Assembly (NCBI GenBank): GCA_028287745.1
Contig: JAQBPB010000115.1
Location: 35,149-99,148, forward strand
From: Chloroflexota bacterium
Lineage (GTDB): Bacteria; Chloroflexota; Chloroflexia; Chloroheliales; Chloroheliaceae
Direction of reading: 5' to 3'
Length of the DNA stretch: 64,000 bases
Shown: one piece after another, positions 9,179 to 18,603 of the stretch
Numbering within the stretch: position 1 is the stretch's first letter
How the letters are laid out: every line of letters begins with the position of its first letter
The notes under the pieces: generated by a model
What the model saw: only the letters and a program-made list of their open reading frames with translations
Databases searched by the model: none
Told to the model about the DNA's origin: nothing
Program-made: the position numbers and the translations under genes

Positions 9179-10453
9179 ATGACCATCCAGGTGGAAAAAA
9201 ATACGAGTGACCGGTTCCCGATAACCCTGGACGACATCCAGGCAGCCAACCAGCGGATTCATGGAGTCATCGAGCGGACATCCCTGGTCTACAACTCATA
9301 CTTCAGCCAGGAGTGCGGGGCAGAAATTTACCTCAAACTGGAAAACTTGCAGCAGACCGGCTCTTTCAAGCTGCGCGGGGCCAGCAACAAGATAGCCTCT
9401 ATGCTGGCAGCCGCCGAGAAAGCCGGCCAGGAACGCCCTAAGGGTGTGATTGCGGCCTCCGCCGGTAACCATGCCCAGGGGGTCGCCTATGCCGCCGCTT
9501 ATAACCGGCTGGCCGCCATAGTGGTGATGCCCCAGGGCGCTTCCCTGACCAAAATAAAAGCCTGCCGGGAGATGGGTGCCGAAATCATCCAGTACGGCAC
9601 CAGCCTGGAAGAAGCCGCGACGTATGCCAGGCAGCAGTCTAAAGAAAATGGGTATATATTCATCCATCCTTACGATGACTGGGATATTATCACCGGGCAG
9701 GCCACGCTCGGCCTGGAACTGCTCGAAGACCTGCCCGATATAACCACGGCGGTCATTCCGCTTGGCGGCGGCGGTCTGCTGGGCGGCACCGCGATGGCCC
9801 TGAAGCTTCAAAACCCGGCTATCCGGGTGATTGGGGTCCAGACTGAGGCGGTTTCGCCTTACCTGGGCTACATCAAAAGCGGCAACTACAATGCTATCCA
9901 GCCTAATGCCACAACCATTGCCGACGGTATTAAAGTAAAGCTGCCCGGTACGGCCAATTCTTCGATTATTCGCCAGTACGTGGATGACGTGGTTACGGTT
10001 GATGATAACCAGATAAGCGAGGCGATTGTCGCTTTACTGGAACGGACCCGCACGATTGGTGAAGGCGCTGGCGCGGTCGCCCTGGCCGCTATGCTGCACA
10101 AAAAGGTGCCGCTGGGTCCGTCTGAAAAGGTCGCGATTGTTATCAGTGGCGGTAACATCGACTCGACCCTGATTGGCCGGATTATTGACTTCGGCCTGGT
10201 CTCCAGCGGGCGGTATGTTTCGGTGGCGATTACCGTACCTGACTTGCCCGGCCAGCTGGTCCATCTGCTGAGTACGGTCGCGGACCTGGGTATGAACGTG
10301 CGCCAGGTCGAACACCGGCGAGGTGAACTGCATATCCCGGTTGGCAAGACCGAAATTATTTTGCAGATTGAAACCAAAGACTGGGACCAGCAGGCCGAAC
10401 TTTTCCGGCGCTTTGCCGAGGAAGGGATTTTTGCCCGCAATTTGCTGGTCTGA
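9179..10453 (+). CDS. ilvA: Threonine ammonia-lyase with C-terminal ACT-like domain
   Basis: PLP motif QQTGSFKLRGASNK; AASAGNHAQGVAYAA; GGGGLLGGTAMA; ORF track begins at 9167, but the start at 9179 (MTIQVEKN) has AAAGGAGTGG upstream. Confidence 0.92.
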   Translation: MTIQVEKNTSDRFPITLDDIQAANQRIHGVIERTSLVYNSYFSQECGAEIYLKLENLQQTGSFKLRGASNKIASMLAAAEKAGQERPKGVIAASAGNHAQGVAYAAAYNRLAAIVVMPQGASLTKIKACREMGAEIIQYGTSLEEAATYARQQSKENGYIFIHPYDDWDIITGQATLGLELLEDLPDITTAVIPLGGGGLLGGTAMALKLQNPAIRVIGVQTEAVSPYLGYIKSGNYNAIQPNATTIADGIKVKLPGTANSSIIRQYVDDVVTVDDNQISEAIVALLERTRTIGEGAGAVALAAMLHKKVPLGPSEKVAIVISGGNIDSTLIGRIIDFGLVSSGRYVSVAITVPDLPGQLVHLLSTVADLGMNVRQVEHRRGELHIPVGKTEIILQIETKDWDQQAELFRRFAEEGIFARNLLV

Positions 10454-10466
10454 TTTACAGGAGCTA

Positions 10467-11573
10467 ATGTTGTCCCAAGCAAAACCCTTTCAATTAAATT
10501 GGAACCAGGCCGACCTGACCCGGCGTGAGGGCGTGATGGTTATCAGTACGATTGACGCGCACGCAGCCGGGGAGCCTCTGCGGATTGTAACGGGCGGCTT
10601 TCCGGAGCTGCCCGGCACGACTATTTTAGAGCGCCGCCGCTATATGCAGACTCATTACGACCACCTGCGCAAAGCGTTGATGTGGGAGCCGCGCGGCCAC
10701 TACGATATGTACGGGGCGATTATTACACCGCCCGTATCGCCGGAAGCGGACCTGGGCGTGCTTTTTATGCACAACGAGGGGTACAGCACAATGTGCGGCC
10801 ACGGCATAATTGCCCTGGTAACCGTCCTGGTGGAGACCGGAGCTATTCCGGCTCAGGGACCGCAGACGCCGGTTAACCTGGATACTCCGGCCGGACTGGT
10901 CCGGGCAACCGCGCATTATGACGCAACTACCCGGAGAGTCAGCAAGGTTTCGTTTGTAAACGTGGCTTCTTTCCTGTACGCCCGGGACGTCAGCATTACC
11001 GGCCGCCGGTTCAGCCAGTTCAATAAAATAAAAGTTGATATTGCTTTTGGCGGGGCCTTTTACGCGGTCGTGCCGGTCGAAAGGCTGGGCCTGGCCCGCC
11101 TGGAAGATGTGCCGCTGACCCAGTTAATCAAGCTGGGTACTTCGATCAAGTCGGCGGTTAACGCCGCCCACCCGGTCAAACATCCCTTCGAGCCGGACCT
11201 GGGTTTTCTGTATGGTACAATCCTGGTCGGTCCGCCGCGTGACCCGGACCATCACAGCGCCAATATCTGTATCTTTGCCAACCGCGAGGTGGACCGCTCG
11301 CCAACTGGGACCGGCGTATCGGCCCGCCTGGCCTTGCACCACGCCAAAGGCGAATTGCCGGAAGGCCAGACTATCGCCATCGAAAGTATCATCGGCAGCG
11401 TCTTTGAAGGACGCATCTTGAGCAAGACTAAAGTTGGTTCCCACGATGCGATTGTGCCGGAAGTGAGCGGCCAGGCCGCTATCACTGGCCGACACGAATT
11501 TATTATTGACCCGGCCGACCCGTTTGGAGCCGGATTCCTGGTCCAGAACCAGACCGCAGGAGAGCAAAATTAA
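10467..11573 (+). CDS. Proline racemase family; probable trans-3-hydroxy-L-proline dehydratase
   Basis: MCGHG first catalytic motif, DRSPTGTG second motif (Thr instead of Cys); start trimmed from 10323 to MLSQAKPF (10467) just after ilvA. Confidence 0.85.
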   Translation: MLSQAKPFQLNWNQADLTRREGVMVISTIDAHAAGEPLRIVTGGFPELPGTTILERRRYMQTHYDHLRKALMWEPRGHYDMYGAIITPPVSPEADLGVLFMHNEGYSTMCGHGIIALVTVLVETGAIPAQGPQTPVNLDTPAGLVRATAHYDATTRRVSKVSFVNVASFLYARDVSITGRRFSQFNKIKVDIAFGGAFYAVVPVERLGLARLEDVPLTQLIKLGTSIKSAVNAAHPVKHPFEPDLGFLYGTILVGPPRDPDHHSANICIFANREVDRSPTGTGVSARLALHHAKGELPEGQTIAIESIIGSVFEGRILSKTKVGSHDAIVPEVSGQAAITGRHEFIIDPADPFGAGFLVQNQTAGEQN

Positions 11574-13741
11574 TGACTATCGCCCCGGACCGCCGTTCCA
11601 TCAAAGTCGAAACCCGTAAAGTAATCTGCCCGCACGATTGTCCCGATACCTGTTGTATGTCCGTAACAGTTGAAGATGGCCGGGTCACCAAAGTTACCGG
11701 CGATGACAGCCACCCTTTCACCCAGGGCTTTCTATGTGTCAAGACCAACTATTACCTGGAGCGGCTCTACAGCCCGCAGCGCATTAAATATCCCATGCGG
11801 CGGGTCGGGCCAAAAGGTTCCGGCCAGTTCGAGCGAATTTCCTGGGACGAAGCGACCCGCCTGATTGCTGACCGGTTTAAAACCATTATTGCCGAAGATG
11901 GGGCCGAGGCTATCCTGCCCTACAGCTACGCCGGGACGATGGGCCTGCTTAGTTACGCTTCGATGGACCGCCGCTTTTTCAATTATATGGGCGCTTCGCA
12001 ACTGGACCGGACTATCTGCTCGACCGCCGGTAAAGAGGGCTATAACTTTACCATGGGCGGCTCGTTCGGGACTGACCCCGAAAGTATCGTCAACGCCAAA
12101 CTGATTATCGCCTGGGGCACTAACCCGGTCTCGACTAACGTCCACCTGATGCCTTTTATCAACGAGGCTAAAAAGCGCGGAGCCAGGCTGGTAACAGTTG
12201 ACCCGCACAAGTCCAAGACCGCCGACCAGTCTGACCTTTATATCCAGCCGTACCCCGGCACCGACGCAGCCCTGGCCCTGGGCATGATGCAGGTTATTAT
12301 CGCGGAAAACCTGCACGACCGGGAATTTATCAAAAGCGATACCCTTGGTTTTGACCTGCTGGCCGAACGCGCCAAAGAATACCCGCCCGAACGGGTCGAG
12401 CAAATTACCGGTGTACCGGCCCAGCAAATCCGGGAGTTTGCCCGCCTGTATGCTACTATCAAACCGAGCTTTATCCGGCTCTCCTACGGCCTTAACCGCC
12501 ACACCAACGGCGGGATGATGGTCCGGACGGTTAGCTGCCTGCCTGCCCTGGTAGGGGCCTGGTCCCAGGTGGGCGGCGGCGCGCTGCTCAGCACCGGCGG
12601 GGCCTTTCCGCTGAACCGGGCCGCCCTGGAAAAGCCGCAGTTTCTGAGCCGCCATTCCAGGTTTCCCCGCACCATCAATATGATCAAGCTGGGCGAAGCG
12701 CTCCTGGATTACAAAGAACCGCCGGTCAAGGCGCTCTTTGTCTATAACTCCAACCCGGCGGTGGTCGCGCCTAATAGCCGCAAAGTGATTGCCGGTCTGG
12801 AACGCGAAGACCTTTTCTGTGTGGTCCACGAACAGGTAATGACCGATACGGCCCGGTACGCCGATATTGTCTTGCCCGCGCCAACCACTTTTGAATGCCT
12901 GGACCTGTACGCCGCTTACGGCCACCTGTATGTCCAGTTGAGCCAGCCGGTAATACCGCCGCTGGGTGAAGTCCTGGCGAACACGGAAGTTTTCCGCCGC
13001 CTGGCCGGTGCGATGGGGTACGCTGACCCCTCTTTCGAGGATAGCGACGAAGATTTAGTCCGGCAGGCCCTTAGCGGCAATCATCCGTCCCTGGCTGGAA
13101 TAACTTACGAGCGGTTACAGAAGGACACTTTTGCCCGCCTGAACCTGCCCCAACCCTATAATCCGTTTGAGGGCGGCAAGTACCCGACGCCCAGCGGCAA
13201 GATTGAATTTTATTCCGAGAAAATGCTGCGGGCCGGGTTCGACCCGCTGCCGGTCCATAACCCGTCGGCTGAAAGCGCCGACGGCTCGCCTGAACTCTTT
13301 GAGAAATACCCGCTGCGGCTGGTGACTCCGGCGGCCCATCACTTCCTGAACAGCTCTTTTGCCGAAATGCCGACCATGTTGCGCAAGCAGCAGCGGCCCT
13401 ATTTAGAGCTAAACGAAGTGGACGCCCGCGAACGAAGCATCCGGCAGGGCCAGTGGGTACGAGCCTGGAACGAGCGGGGCGAGGCTTATTTTGTAGCTGA
13501 CATAAAAGATAGTGTCGGGGCCGGGGTGGCCTGTCATCTCAGCCTGTGGTGGCAGCGCTACAGCCCGCTGGGCTGGAACTGCAACACGCTCACCAGCGAC
13601 GCCGAGGCCGATATGGGCGGCGGGGCGACCTTCCACACAAATTTGGTCCAGGTGGAACTGGCCGCGCTGTCACTCCCGCCGGAAAAAATGGCGGGACTGG
13701 AAAATCTATATCCGCTGAGTGAGGAAGTCCGGCTAGGTTAA
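11573..13741 (+). CDS. Molybdopterin-dependent oxidoreductase (4Fe-4S N-terminus, DMSO reductase superfamily)
   Basis: CPHDCPDTCCMSVTVEDGRVTKVTGDDSHPFTQGFLCVK; WGTNPVSTNVH; PTPSGKIEFYSE. Confidence 0.92.
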   Translation: MTIAPDRRSIKVETRKVICPHDCPDTCCMSVTVEDGRVTKVTGDDSHPFTQGFLCVKTNYYLERLYSPQRIKYPMRRVGPKGSGQFERISWDEATRLIADRFKTIIAEDGAEAILPYSYAGTMGLLSYASMDRRFFNYMGASQLDRTICSTAGKEGYNFTMGGSFGTDPESIVNAKLIIAWGTNPVSTNVHLMPFINEAKKRGARLVTVDPHKSKTADQSDLYIQPYPGTDAALALGMMQVIIAENLHDREFIKSDTLGFDLLAERAKEYPPERVEQITGVPAQQIREFARLYATIKPSFIRLSYGLNRHTNGGMMVRTVSCLPALVGAWSQVGGGALLSTGGAFPLNRAALEKPQFLSRHSRFPRTINMIKLGEALLDYKEPPVKALFVYNSNPAVVAPNSRKVIAGLEREDLFCVVHEQVMTDTARYADIVLPAPTTFECLDLYAAYGHLYVQLSQPVIPPLGEVLANTEVFRRLAGAMGYADPSFEDSDEDLVRQALSGNHPSLAGITYERLQKDTFARLNLPQPYNPFEGGKYPTPSGKIEFYSEKMLRAGFDPLPVHNPSAESADGSPELFEKYPLRLVTPAAHHFLNSSFAEMPTMLRKQQRPYLELNEVDARERSIRQGQWVRAWNERGEAYFVADIKDSVGAGVACHLSLWWQRYSPLGWNCNTLTSDAEADMGGGATFHTNLVQVELAALSLPPEKMAGLENLYPLSEEVRLG

Positions 13742-13787
13742 AGTATCAATGCTTTAAGGGCCGCTTTCCTAACCGCCGCCAGCCCGT

Positions 13788-13834
13788 AAATGAACCGCTT
13801 TTCGCCTGATCAGGGATGCAAAGCGGTTCATTCG
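13788..13834. terminator. 12-bp inverted repeat between convergent genes, possible terminator
   Basis: ATGAACCGCTTT (13790-13801) / AAAGCGGTTCAT (13820-13831), weak T tail. Confidence 0.55.
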
Positions 13835-13909
13835 CATTTATAGCCCTGAATTGCTTTGTAACTCGCCGGGAAATTCCGCTTAACAGCACAAAAGTGATTG
13901 CAGCCCGTA

Positions 13910-14269
13910 TCAGGCGGCCATGGCCCGGCAGCTTGCAGCGCACTTGCGGCACATATCGGCGCAGGCTTGCATATGCAGGTCGTTATCCTGTTTAGCCAGC
14001 CGTTCGCAGTCCTGGGCGCAAGCTTCGCAGATTTCGGCGCAAGCGCCGCAGGTCCGGTTGTGGAACTGCGAGCCGCGTATCATAAAGTCGGCGCTGGTCT
14101 GGCAAATCTGGACGCAGTCCTGCAGCAACTTGATATGGTCGGGGGCGGCGTGCGGCCCGCCTATTTGCAGGCAGTGGGAAATGGTTTCCAGGCAGACTCT
14201 GTGACAATCCACGCAGTTCCGGATACACTGCTCCATCTCGGCTGACATATGTCCCTGCTCATGCGGCAT
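13910..14269 (-). CDS. Cys-rich four-helix-bundle copper-binding/storage protein (Csp-like)
   Basis: About 16 Cys in 119 aa in CxxxC/CxxC spacing: CIRNCVDCHRVC, CGACAEICEACAQDC, CADMCRKCAASC; no signal peptide. Confidence 0.85.
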   Translation of the reverse strand: MPHEQGHMSAEMEQCIRNCVDCHRVCLETISHCLQIGGPHAAPDHIKLLQDCVQICQTSADFMIRGSQFHNRTCGACAEICEACAQDCERLAKQDNDLHMQACADMCRKCAASCRAMAA

Positions 14270-14446
14270 ATAGTTGCTCCTTTCGATAATTCCAAAAGTT
14301 ACTTCTGCCCCTGATTCAGCATATATCAGGCCGTTACCGTTAAAACCCGGTCGGCAAAAACCTGTTTTCTCTCTCTCTGAACTTTCCCATGTGCTGCCCT
14401 TTATTGGATAGCGTTAAAGCGGTTAGGTAAAATTTGACCCGGTTAG

Positions 14447-15037
14447 TTATTTCGCGCCAATTTTTGGGAAGCTGTAAAGCACCTGGGAGGGCACTTCGAC
14501 TCTTACCGGCTCACCCGGTTTAATCAGGCCGGGGCGTTCCACCCAGCCGACTAACCCACGCCTGTGCAGGGCCGCTTTGGGGAAACGTCCTGCCAGTTTC
14601 TTCTTATCCAGGTAGCGGCTTTGCAGCACATCACCGGGCGTCAGGCAGGGGTCGTTCTCGCCTTCGACTACCAGCACGGCATTACCGGGGAAAAACAGCC
14701 GGGTGGAGGGCGGCAAGTAGGTCAGGTTGGGTATTCCCGACAGCAGCAAATTGGCTCCCAGCCACTCCGGTTCAACCAGGGGTAGGTCCAGGGCGGCGGC
14801 AATTTCGGCCAGTTCTTCGACGCTGACCAGCGAAACCTGGCGGCTGTTGCGGATAACTGTCCTTCGCTTGATGTGGGGTGTCCTGGCATCCGAAAGGCGG
14901 GTTAGCCCCGAATGTTTATCACCCTCGAAACCTTCGAAAGTTACGGTGGCCTGGTCGCAAGCGGTCGACTCCGGTCTGTGGGGGTCGCGGCTGACCATTA
15001 CTCGTTCTACCAGGGCTTCTAGGCGTTCCATTTTCAA
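14447..15037 (-). CDS. MOSC domain-containing protein
   Basis: DKHSGLTRLSDARTPHIKRRTVIRNSRQVSLVSVEEL; LGANLLLSGIP; GENDPCLTPGDVLQ. Confidence 0.85.
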   Translation of the reverse strand: MKMERLEALVERVMVSRDPHRPESTACDQATVTFEGFEGDKHSGLTRLSDARTPHIKRRTVIRNSRQVSLVSVEELAEIAAALDLPLVEPEWLGANLLLSGIPNLTYLPPSTRLFFPGNAVLVVEGENDPCLTPGDVLQSRYLDKKKLAGRFPKAALHRRGLVGWVERPGLIKPGEPVRVEVPSQVLYSFPKIGAK

Positions 15038-15081
15038 TCCTTATAAAGTATATATTCATAAAATATTGTTCTGTCTAAAAC

Positions 15082-15110
15082 AAAAAGCCCGGTTAGCCGG
15101 GTTTTTGTTT
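15082..15110. terminator. Probable bidirectional terminator
   Basis: CAAAAAGCCCGG-TTAG-CCGGGTTTTTG. Confidence 0.75.
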
Positions 15111-15143
15111 AGTTTCACATTACTGCCGTAACCCTGTTCTGGG

Positions 15144-15884
15144 TTAGAACATCGCAAGTTGGCCGTCATCACCATCCGGTGGGTTGGCCGGTTTCTGCCA
15201 GGGATGTAAAGGCGCGGTACCGGCCCGGAGAGCGGCCAGGCGGCTTATTACTTCCCGGAAGTCCCCGACTACCGTCTCTTTAATCTCAACCAGGGCCTGG
15301 CCCTGCTGGCGCATCACGTAGGACGGGTGAAAGGTTACCAGCACTTCGGTATTCTTCGGGCCGGGGAACCACTTGCCCCGGTCCTTGGTAATCATAAAGT
15401 TTTTGTTTTCGAGAATCTTCTTGGCGGCGGTGGCACCCAGGCAGACCACGATTTGCGGCTTTAGCAGTTCAATTTCATTCTGCCACCAGATTTCACAGGC
15501 TTTTTGCTCCGGCGGCGTGGGGGCGCGGTTTTTAACCGATTTGCCGTCTATCAGGACCGGGCGGCATTTATTGGTATTCGTGACCCAGATAGTGTCGCGT
15601 TTTAGCCCGGCTTCCTCCAGCAAAGTATTTAAAAGCTTGCCGCTGCGTCCTACAAAGGGGCGTCCCTGTTTGTCCTCATCTTCACCCGGCGCTTCGCCTA
15701 ACAGCATTACCCCGATTTCGCCCGGCGGCAGGTAAGGGCCTTCTCCGAAAACGACCTGCGTCCGGGTCCGGGCCAGGTCGCAGCGCACACAGGTTTTGGC
15801 AATATCGCGCATCAATTCCAGGTCAGTGTAGACAGAGTAAATCGCTACATTACTGGCGGCCTGTGGATTATTTACCTCGGTCAT
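15144..15884 (-). CDS. Type 4-like Fe-S uracil-DNA glycosylase
   Basis: [53 protein letters not shown]. Confidence 0.9.
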   Translation of the reverse strand: MTEVNNPQAASNVAIYSVYTDLELMRDIAKTCVRCDLARTRTQVVFGEGPYLPPGEIGVMLLGEAPGEDEDKQGRPFVGRSGKLLNTLLEEAGLKRDTIWVTNTNKCRPVLIDGKSVKNRAPTPPEQKACEIWWQNEIELLKPQIVVCLGATAAKKILENKNFMITKDRGKWFPGPKNTEVLVTFHPSYVMRQQGQALVEIKETVVGDFREVISRLAALRAGTAPLHPWQKPANPPDGDDGQLAMF

Positions 15885-15930
15885 TATTGCCTTTCTATTT
15901 CAGGGTCACTGGGCCCGTTAAAAATTCCGG

Positions 15931-16000
15931 CATAATACTAACAACATATCTATAAGAGGGCAAGTGTTGTGCCAATTAAGGCTAGCCCTCGCTTTTTTGA
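15931..16000 (+). promoter_or_regulatory. Possible galK leader: -10-like CATAAT followed by terminator-like hairpin
   Basis: CATAAT at 15931; GAGGGC (15956-15961) / GCCCTC (15985-15990) then GCTTTTTTG. Confidence 0.4.
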
Positions 16001-16103
16001 AAAAAAAGCCGGTTTAATAGATAATAGGGGGACAGGAAAAGATTTTTGTAAAAATAGTAGTGGAAATAACAATTAAAGTGTTTGAAAGAATGAGGAGGAA
16101 AAA

Positions 16104-17366
16104 ATGGGACAGGGCGAAGAAAAGCCTGAAGAAATTACCCAGGAAACCCGTCTAGCGGCACTCCGCCAGGCATTTAAAGAACGGTTTGGTTTGTTACCCC
16201 AGTTCATCAGTCGTGCGCCGGGTCGGGTAAACTTAATCGGTGAACACACCGACTACAATGGCGGCTTCGTCTTTCCGGTAGCGATTAATCGTACGGTGCT
16301 GATGGCAGTAGCCGGGCCGGAAGAAGGCGCACCAGTGGGCCAGGTACGGATTATTTCTAAAGATTACGACAAGGAAGCGGTCTTTAACCTGAACCAGCTA
16401 GATAAAGCACCCGAAGCCGAACGCTGGACCAATTACGTGCGCGGTGTGGCCTGGGCGCTCGGCCAGCGCGGCTTGCTGGCCCCCGGCAGTTTGCCCGGTG
16501 CCCGGATTCTGCTCGAAAGTAACGTACCCCAGGGCGCCGGTCTTTCCAGTTCGGCTGCCCTGGAAATCGCGACCGCGCTGGCCCTTTTCCGGCTGGCCGG
16601 GTTCCCGGCTTCCGCGGTGAACCGGCCCCAGGTTGCGCTGGCCTGCCAGCTTGCCGAAAACGGCTTTGTCGGCGCAAATACCGGTATTATGGACCAGTTC
16701 ATTTCGGCTCTGGGCCGGACCGATAGCGCACTTTTGATTGATACGCGCTCTCTGGACTACCGGGCGGTCCCGCTGGGTTTTGCCGACCGGAGCTTAAAAT
16801 TGATCGCGGTCAATAGCGCCGTACCTCACCGCCATGACGCTTCCGGTTACAACCAGCGCCGGGCCGAGTGTGAAGAAGCGGCTAAATTCCTGGCTAACTT
16901 CTACGGAAAACCGGCCGACTCGCAACTGCGCGACTTTAACCTGGAAGAGCTATTAGGCGTTGAAGACAAATTAGCGCCGGTCCCTTTCAAGCGAGCCAGG
17001 CACGTTATTACCGAAGATGCCCGGACCCTCAAGGCGGTTGAATTGCTGGAAGGCGGCTTTGCCAACCCGGCCGACCTGGCTACTTTTGGCCGGTTGCTGG
17101 GCCAGTCGCACGAAAGCATGCGCGATGATTTTGAAATAACCGTTCCCCAGGTGGATTTACTGGTCGAACTGGCCTGGAATTTACCGGGCGTGATTGGCGC
17201 CCGCATGACCGGCGGCGGCTTTGGCGGTTGTACGGTTAATGTGGTAGAAACCGCCTCGGTAGAGGACTTCCGGGAGAAGGTTTTGCTGGAATACCGCCAG
17301 CAGACCGGCCTTGACGCGAAAATGTACATATTTGACGCCGTTGAAGGGGGTACCATACTCGAATAA
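16104..17366 (+). CDS. galK: Galactokinase
   Basis: SRAPGRVNLIGEHTDYNGGFVFP; VPQGAGLSSSAALE; GARMTGGGFGGCTV. Confidence 0.96.
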   Translation: MGQGEEKPEEITQETRLAALRQAFKERFGLLPQFISRAPGRVNLIGEHTDYNGGFVFPVAINRTVLMAVAGPEEGAPVGQVRIISKDYDKEAVFNLNQLDKAPEAERWTNYVRGVAWALGQRGLLAPGSLPGARILLESNVPQGAGLSSSAALEIATALALFRLAGFPASAVNRPQVALACQLAENGFVGANTGIMDQFISALGRTDSALLIDTRSLDYRAVPLGFADRSLKLIAVNSAVPHRHDASGYNQRRAECEEAAKFLANFYGKPADSQLRDFNLEELLGVEDKLAPVPFKRARHVITEDARTLKAVELLEGGFANPADLATFGRLLGQSHESMRDDFEITVPQVDLLVELAWNLPGVIGARMTGGGFGGCTVNVVETASVEDFREKVLLEYRQQTGLDAKMYIFDAVEGGTILE

Positions 17367-18007
17367 TGTTGAACCCTCAAACAGATGATTTGATAATGTA
17401 TCCCGGCCTGCGGAAGTCGCCACCCCTGTTAATCGTCCTGAGCGGCCCCAGCGGTGTTGGTAAGGATGTTATAGTCGCCCGCATGAAAGAGCGCGGGATG
17501 CCTTTTCACTTTGCCATAACCGCCACGACCCGGCTCAAACGGGACTACGAACAGGATGGCGTTCATTATTACTTCCGCACGGTTGAACAATTCCAGGAAA
17601 TGCTGGCCCAGGACGAGTTGTTGGAACACGCCCTGGTCTACGGCAACCATTACGGGCCGCCTAAATTCGGCGTCAGGGACGCCCTGGCGCGGGGTGAGGA
17701 CGTAATCCTGCGGATTGATGTGCAAGGAGCGGAATACATTCAAAAGACCATCAAAGGGGCCATCCTGGTTTTTGTCGCGCCGGGTAGCTATGATGAGTTG
17801 ATTTCGCGCCTGGTGAACCGGGGCACCGAAAGCCCGGAAAGCCTGGCCGTCCGGCTGGCGACCTATGAGAAAGAGATGCAAGCCGCCACGAACTTTGACT
17901 ATATAGTCATCAACCGGCAAGGTGAGCTTGATACGGCGGTGGACCTGATAGAGTCCATCCTTAAGACCGAAAAGGCTAAAGTAAAACCGCGGCAGGTTAA
18001 GCTTTAG
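17366..18007 (+). CDS. gmk: Guanylate kinase
   Basis: LIVLSGPSGVGKDVIVARM; TTRLKRDYEQDGVHYYF; start overlaps galK stop (TAATG), alternative start at 17396. Confidence 0.93.
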   Translation: MLNPQTDDLIMYPGLRKSPPLLIVLSGPSGVGKDVIVARMKERGMPFHFAITATTRLKRDYEQDGVHYYFRTVEQFQEMLAQDELLEHALVYGNHYGPPKFGVRDALARGEDVILRIDVQGAEYIQKTIKGAILVFVAPGSYDELISRLVNRGTESPESLAVRLATYEKEMQAATNFDYIVINRQGELDTAVDLIESILKTEKAKVKPRQVKL

Positions 18008-18021
18008 AAAATGAGCATCAA

Positions 18022-18055
18022 AAAAGGCCGCTGTTTTAGCGGCCTTTTATTTTTA
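18022..18055. terminator. Terminator between convergent gmk and trxA
   Basis: AAAAGGCCGCT-GTTTT-AGCGGCCTTTTATTTTT. Confidence 0.85.
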
Positions 18056-18068
18056 ACTTATTCCCGGA

Positions 18069-18395
18069 TTAGAGGTACTGCTCAATCTGGGACAGGATGC
18101 GCTCTTTCGGCATGTAACCGACCAGTTGCTTAACCGGCTTGCCGTCCTTGAACAGGATCAGAGTCGGGATGCTCATGATGCCAAACTGGCTGGAAACCTG
18201 CTGGTTCTCATCAACATCAATTTTCGCGACATTGAGCTGTTCGGCTTTCTCACCGGCGAGTTGCTCAACCAGCGGGGAAAGCATTTTACACGGCCCACAC
18301 CAGGTCGCCCAGAAGTCTACCAATACGGGCTTGGTTTTGCTGGCTTCCAGTACCTGAGCCTCAAAAGTGCTATCTGTTACTACATTCGCTGCCAT
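18069..18395 (-). CDS. trxA: Thioredoxin
   Basis: VLVDFWATWCGPCKMLSPLVEQLA; MSIPTLILFKDGK. Confidence 0.96.
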   Translation of the reverse strand: MAANVVTDSTFEAQVLEASKTKPVLVDFWATWCGPCKMLSPLVEQLAGEKAEQLNVAKIDVDENQQVSSQFGIMSIPTLILFKDGKPVKQLVGYMPKERILSQIEQYL

Positions 18396-18603
18396 CTATA
18401 TCACTCCTTGTTTGTTTTTACCCTGAAGGGGAATTTACTGTATATTTTCTATATTCAGCTCAATATTTTGAACGTGTTTGTTTTAATATTCACCGGCGGG
18501 CCTGCGTCAACCAGTGAATATAAGTATATTCCGACACCCCTGCTTTGTCAATTTAAATTGCAGGCTTTCCCGTTAGAGTCCAGTTAGACTTGTCTGCCGG
18601 GTC

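Noticed and set aside
11732-12925. 397-aa minus-strand ORF antisense to the molybdopterin oxidoreductase
   Set aside because: Overlaps a clear Fe-S/Mo oxidoreductase in full; translation has no recognisable domain. Typical shadow ORF of GC-rich coding DNA.
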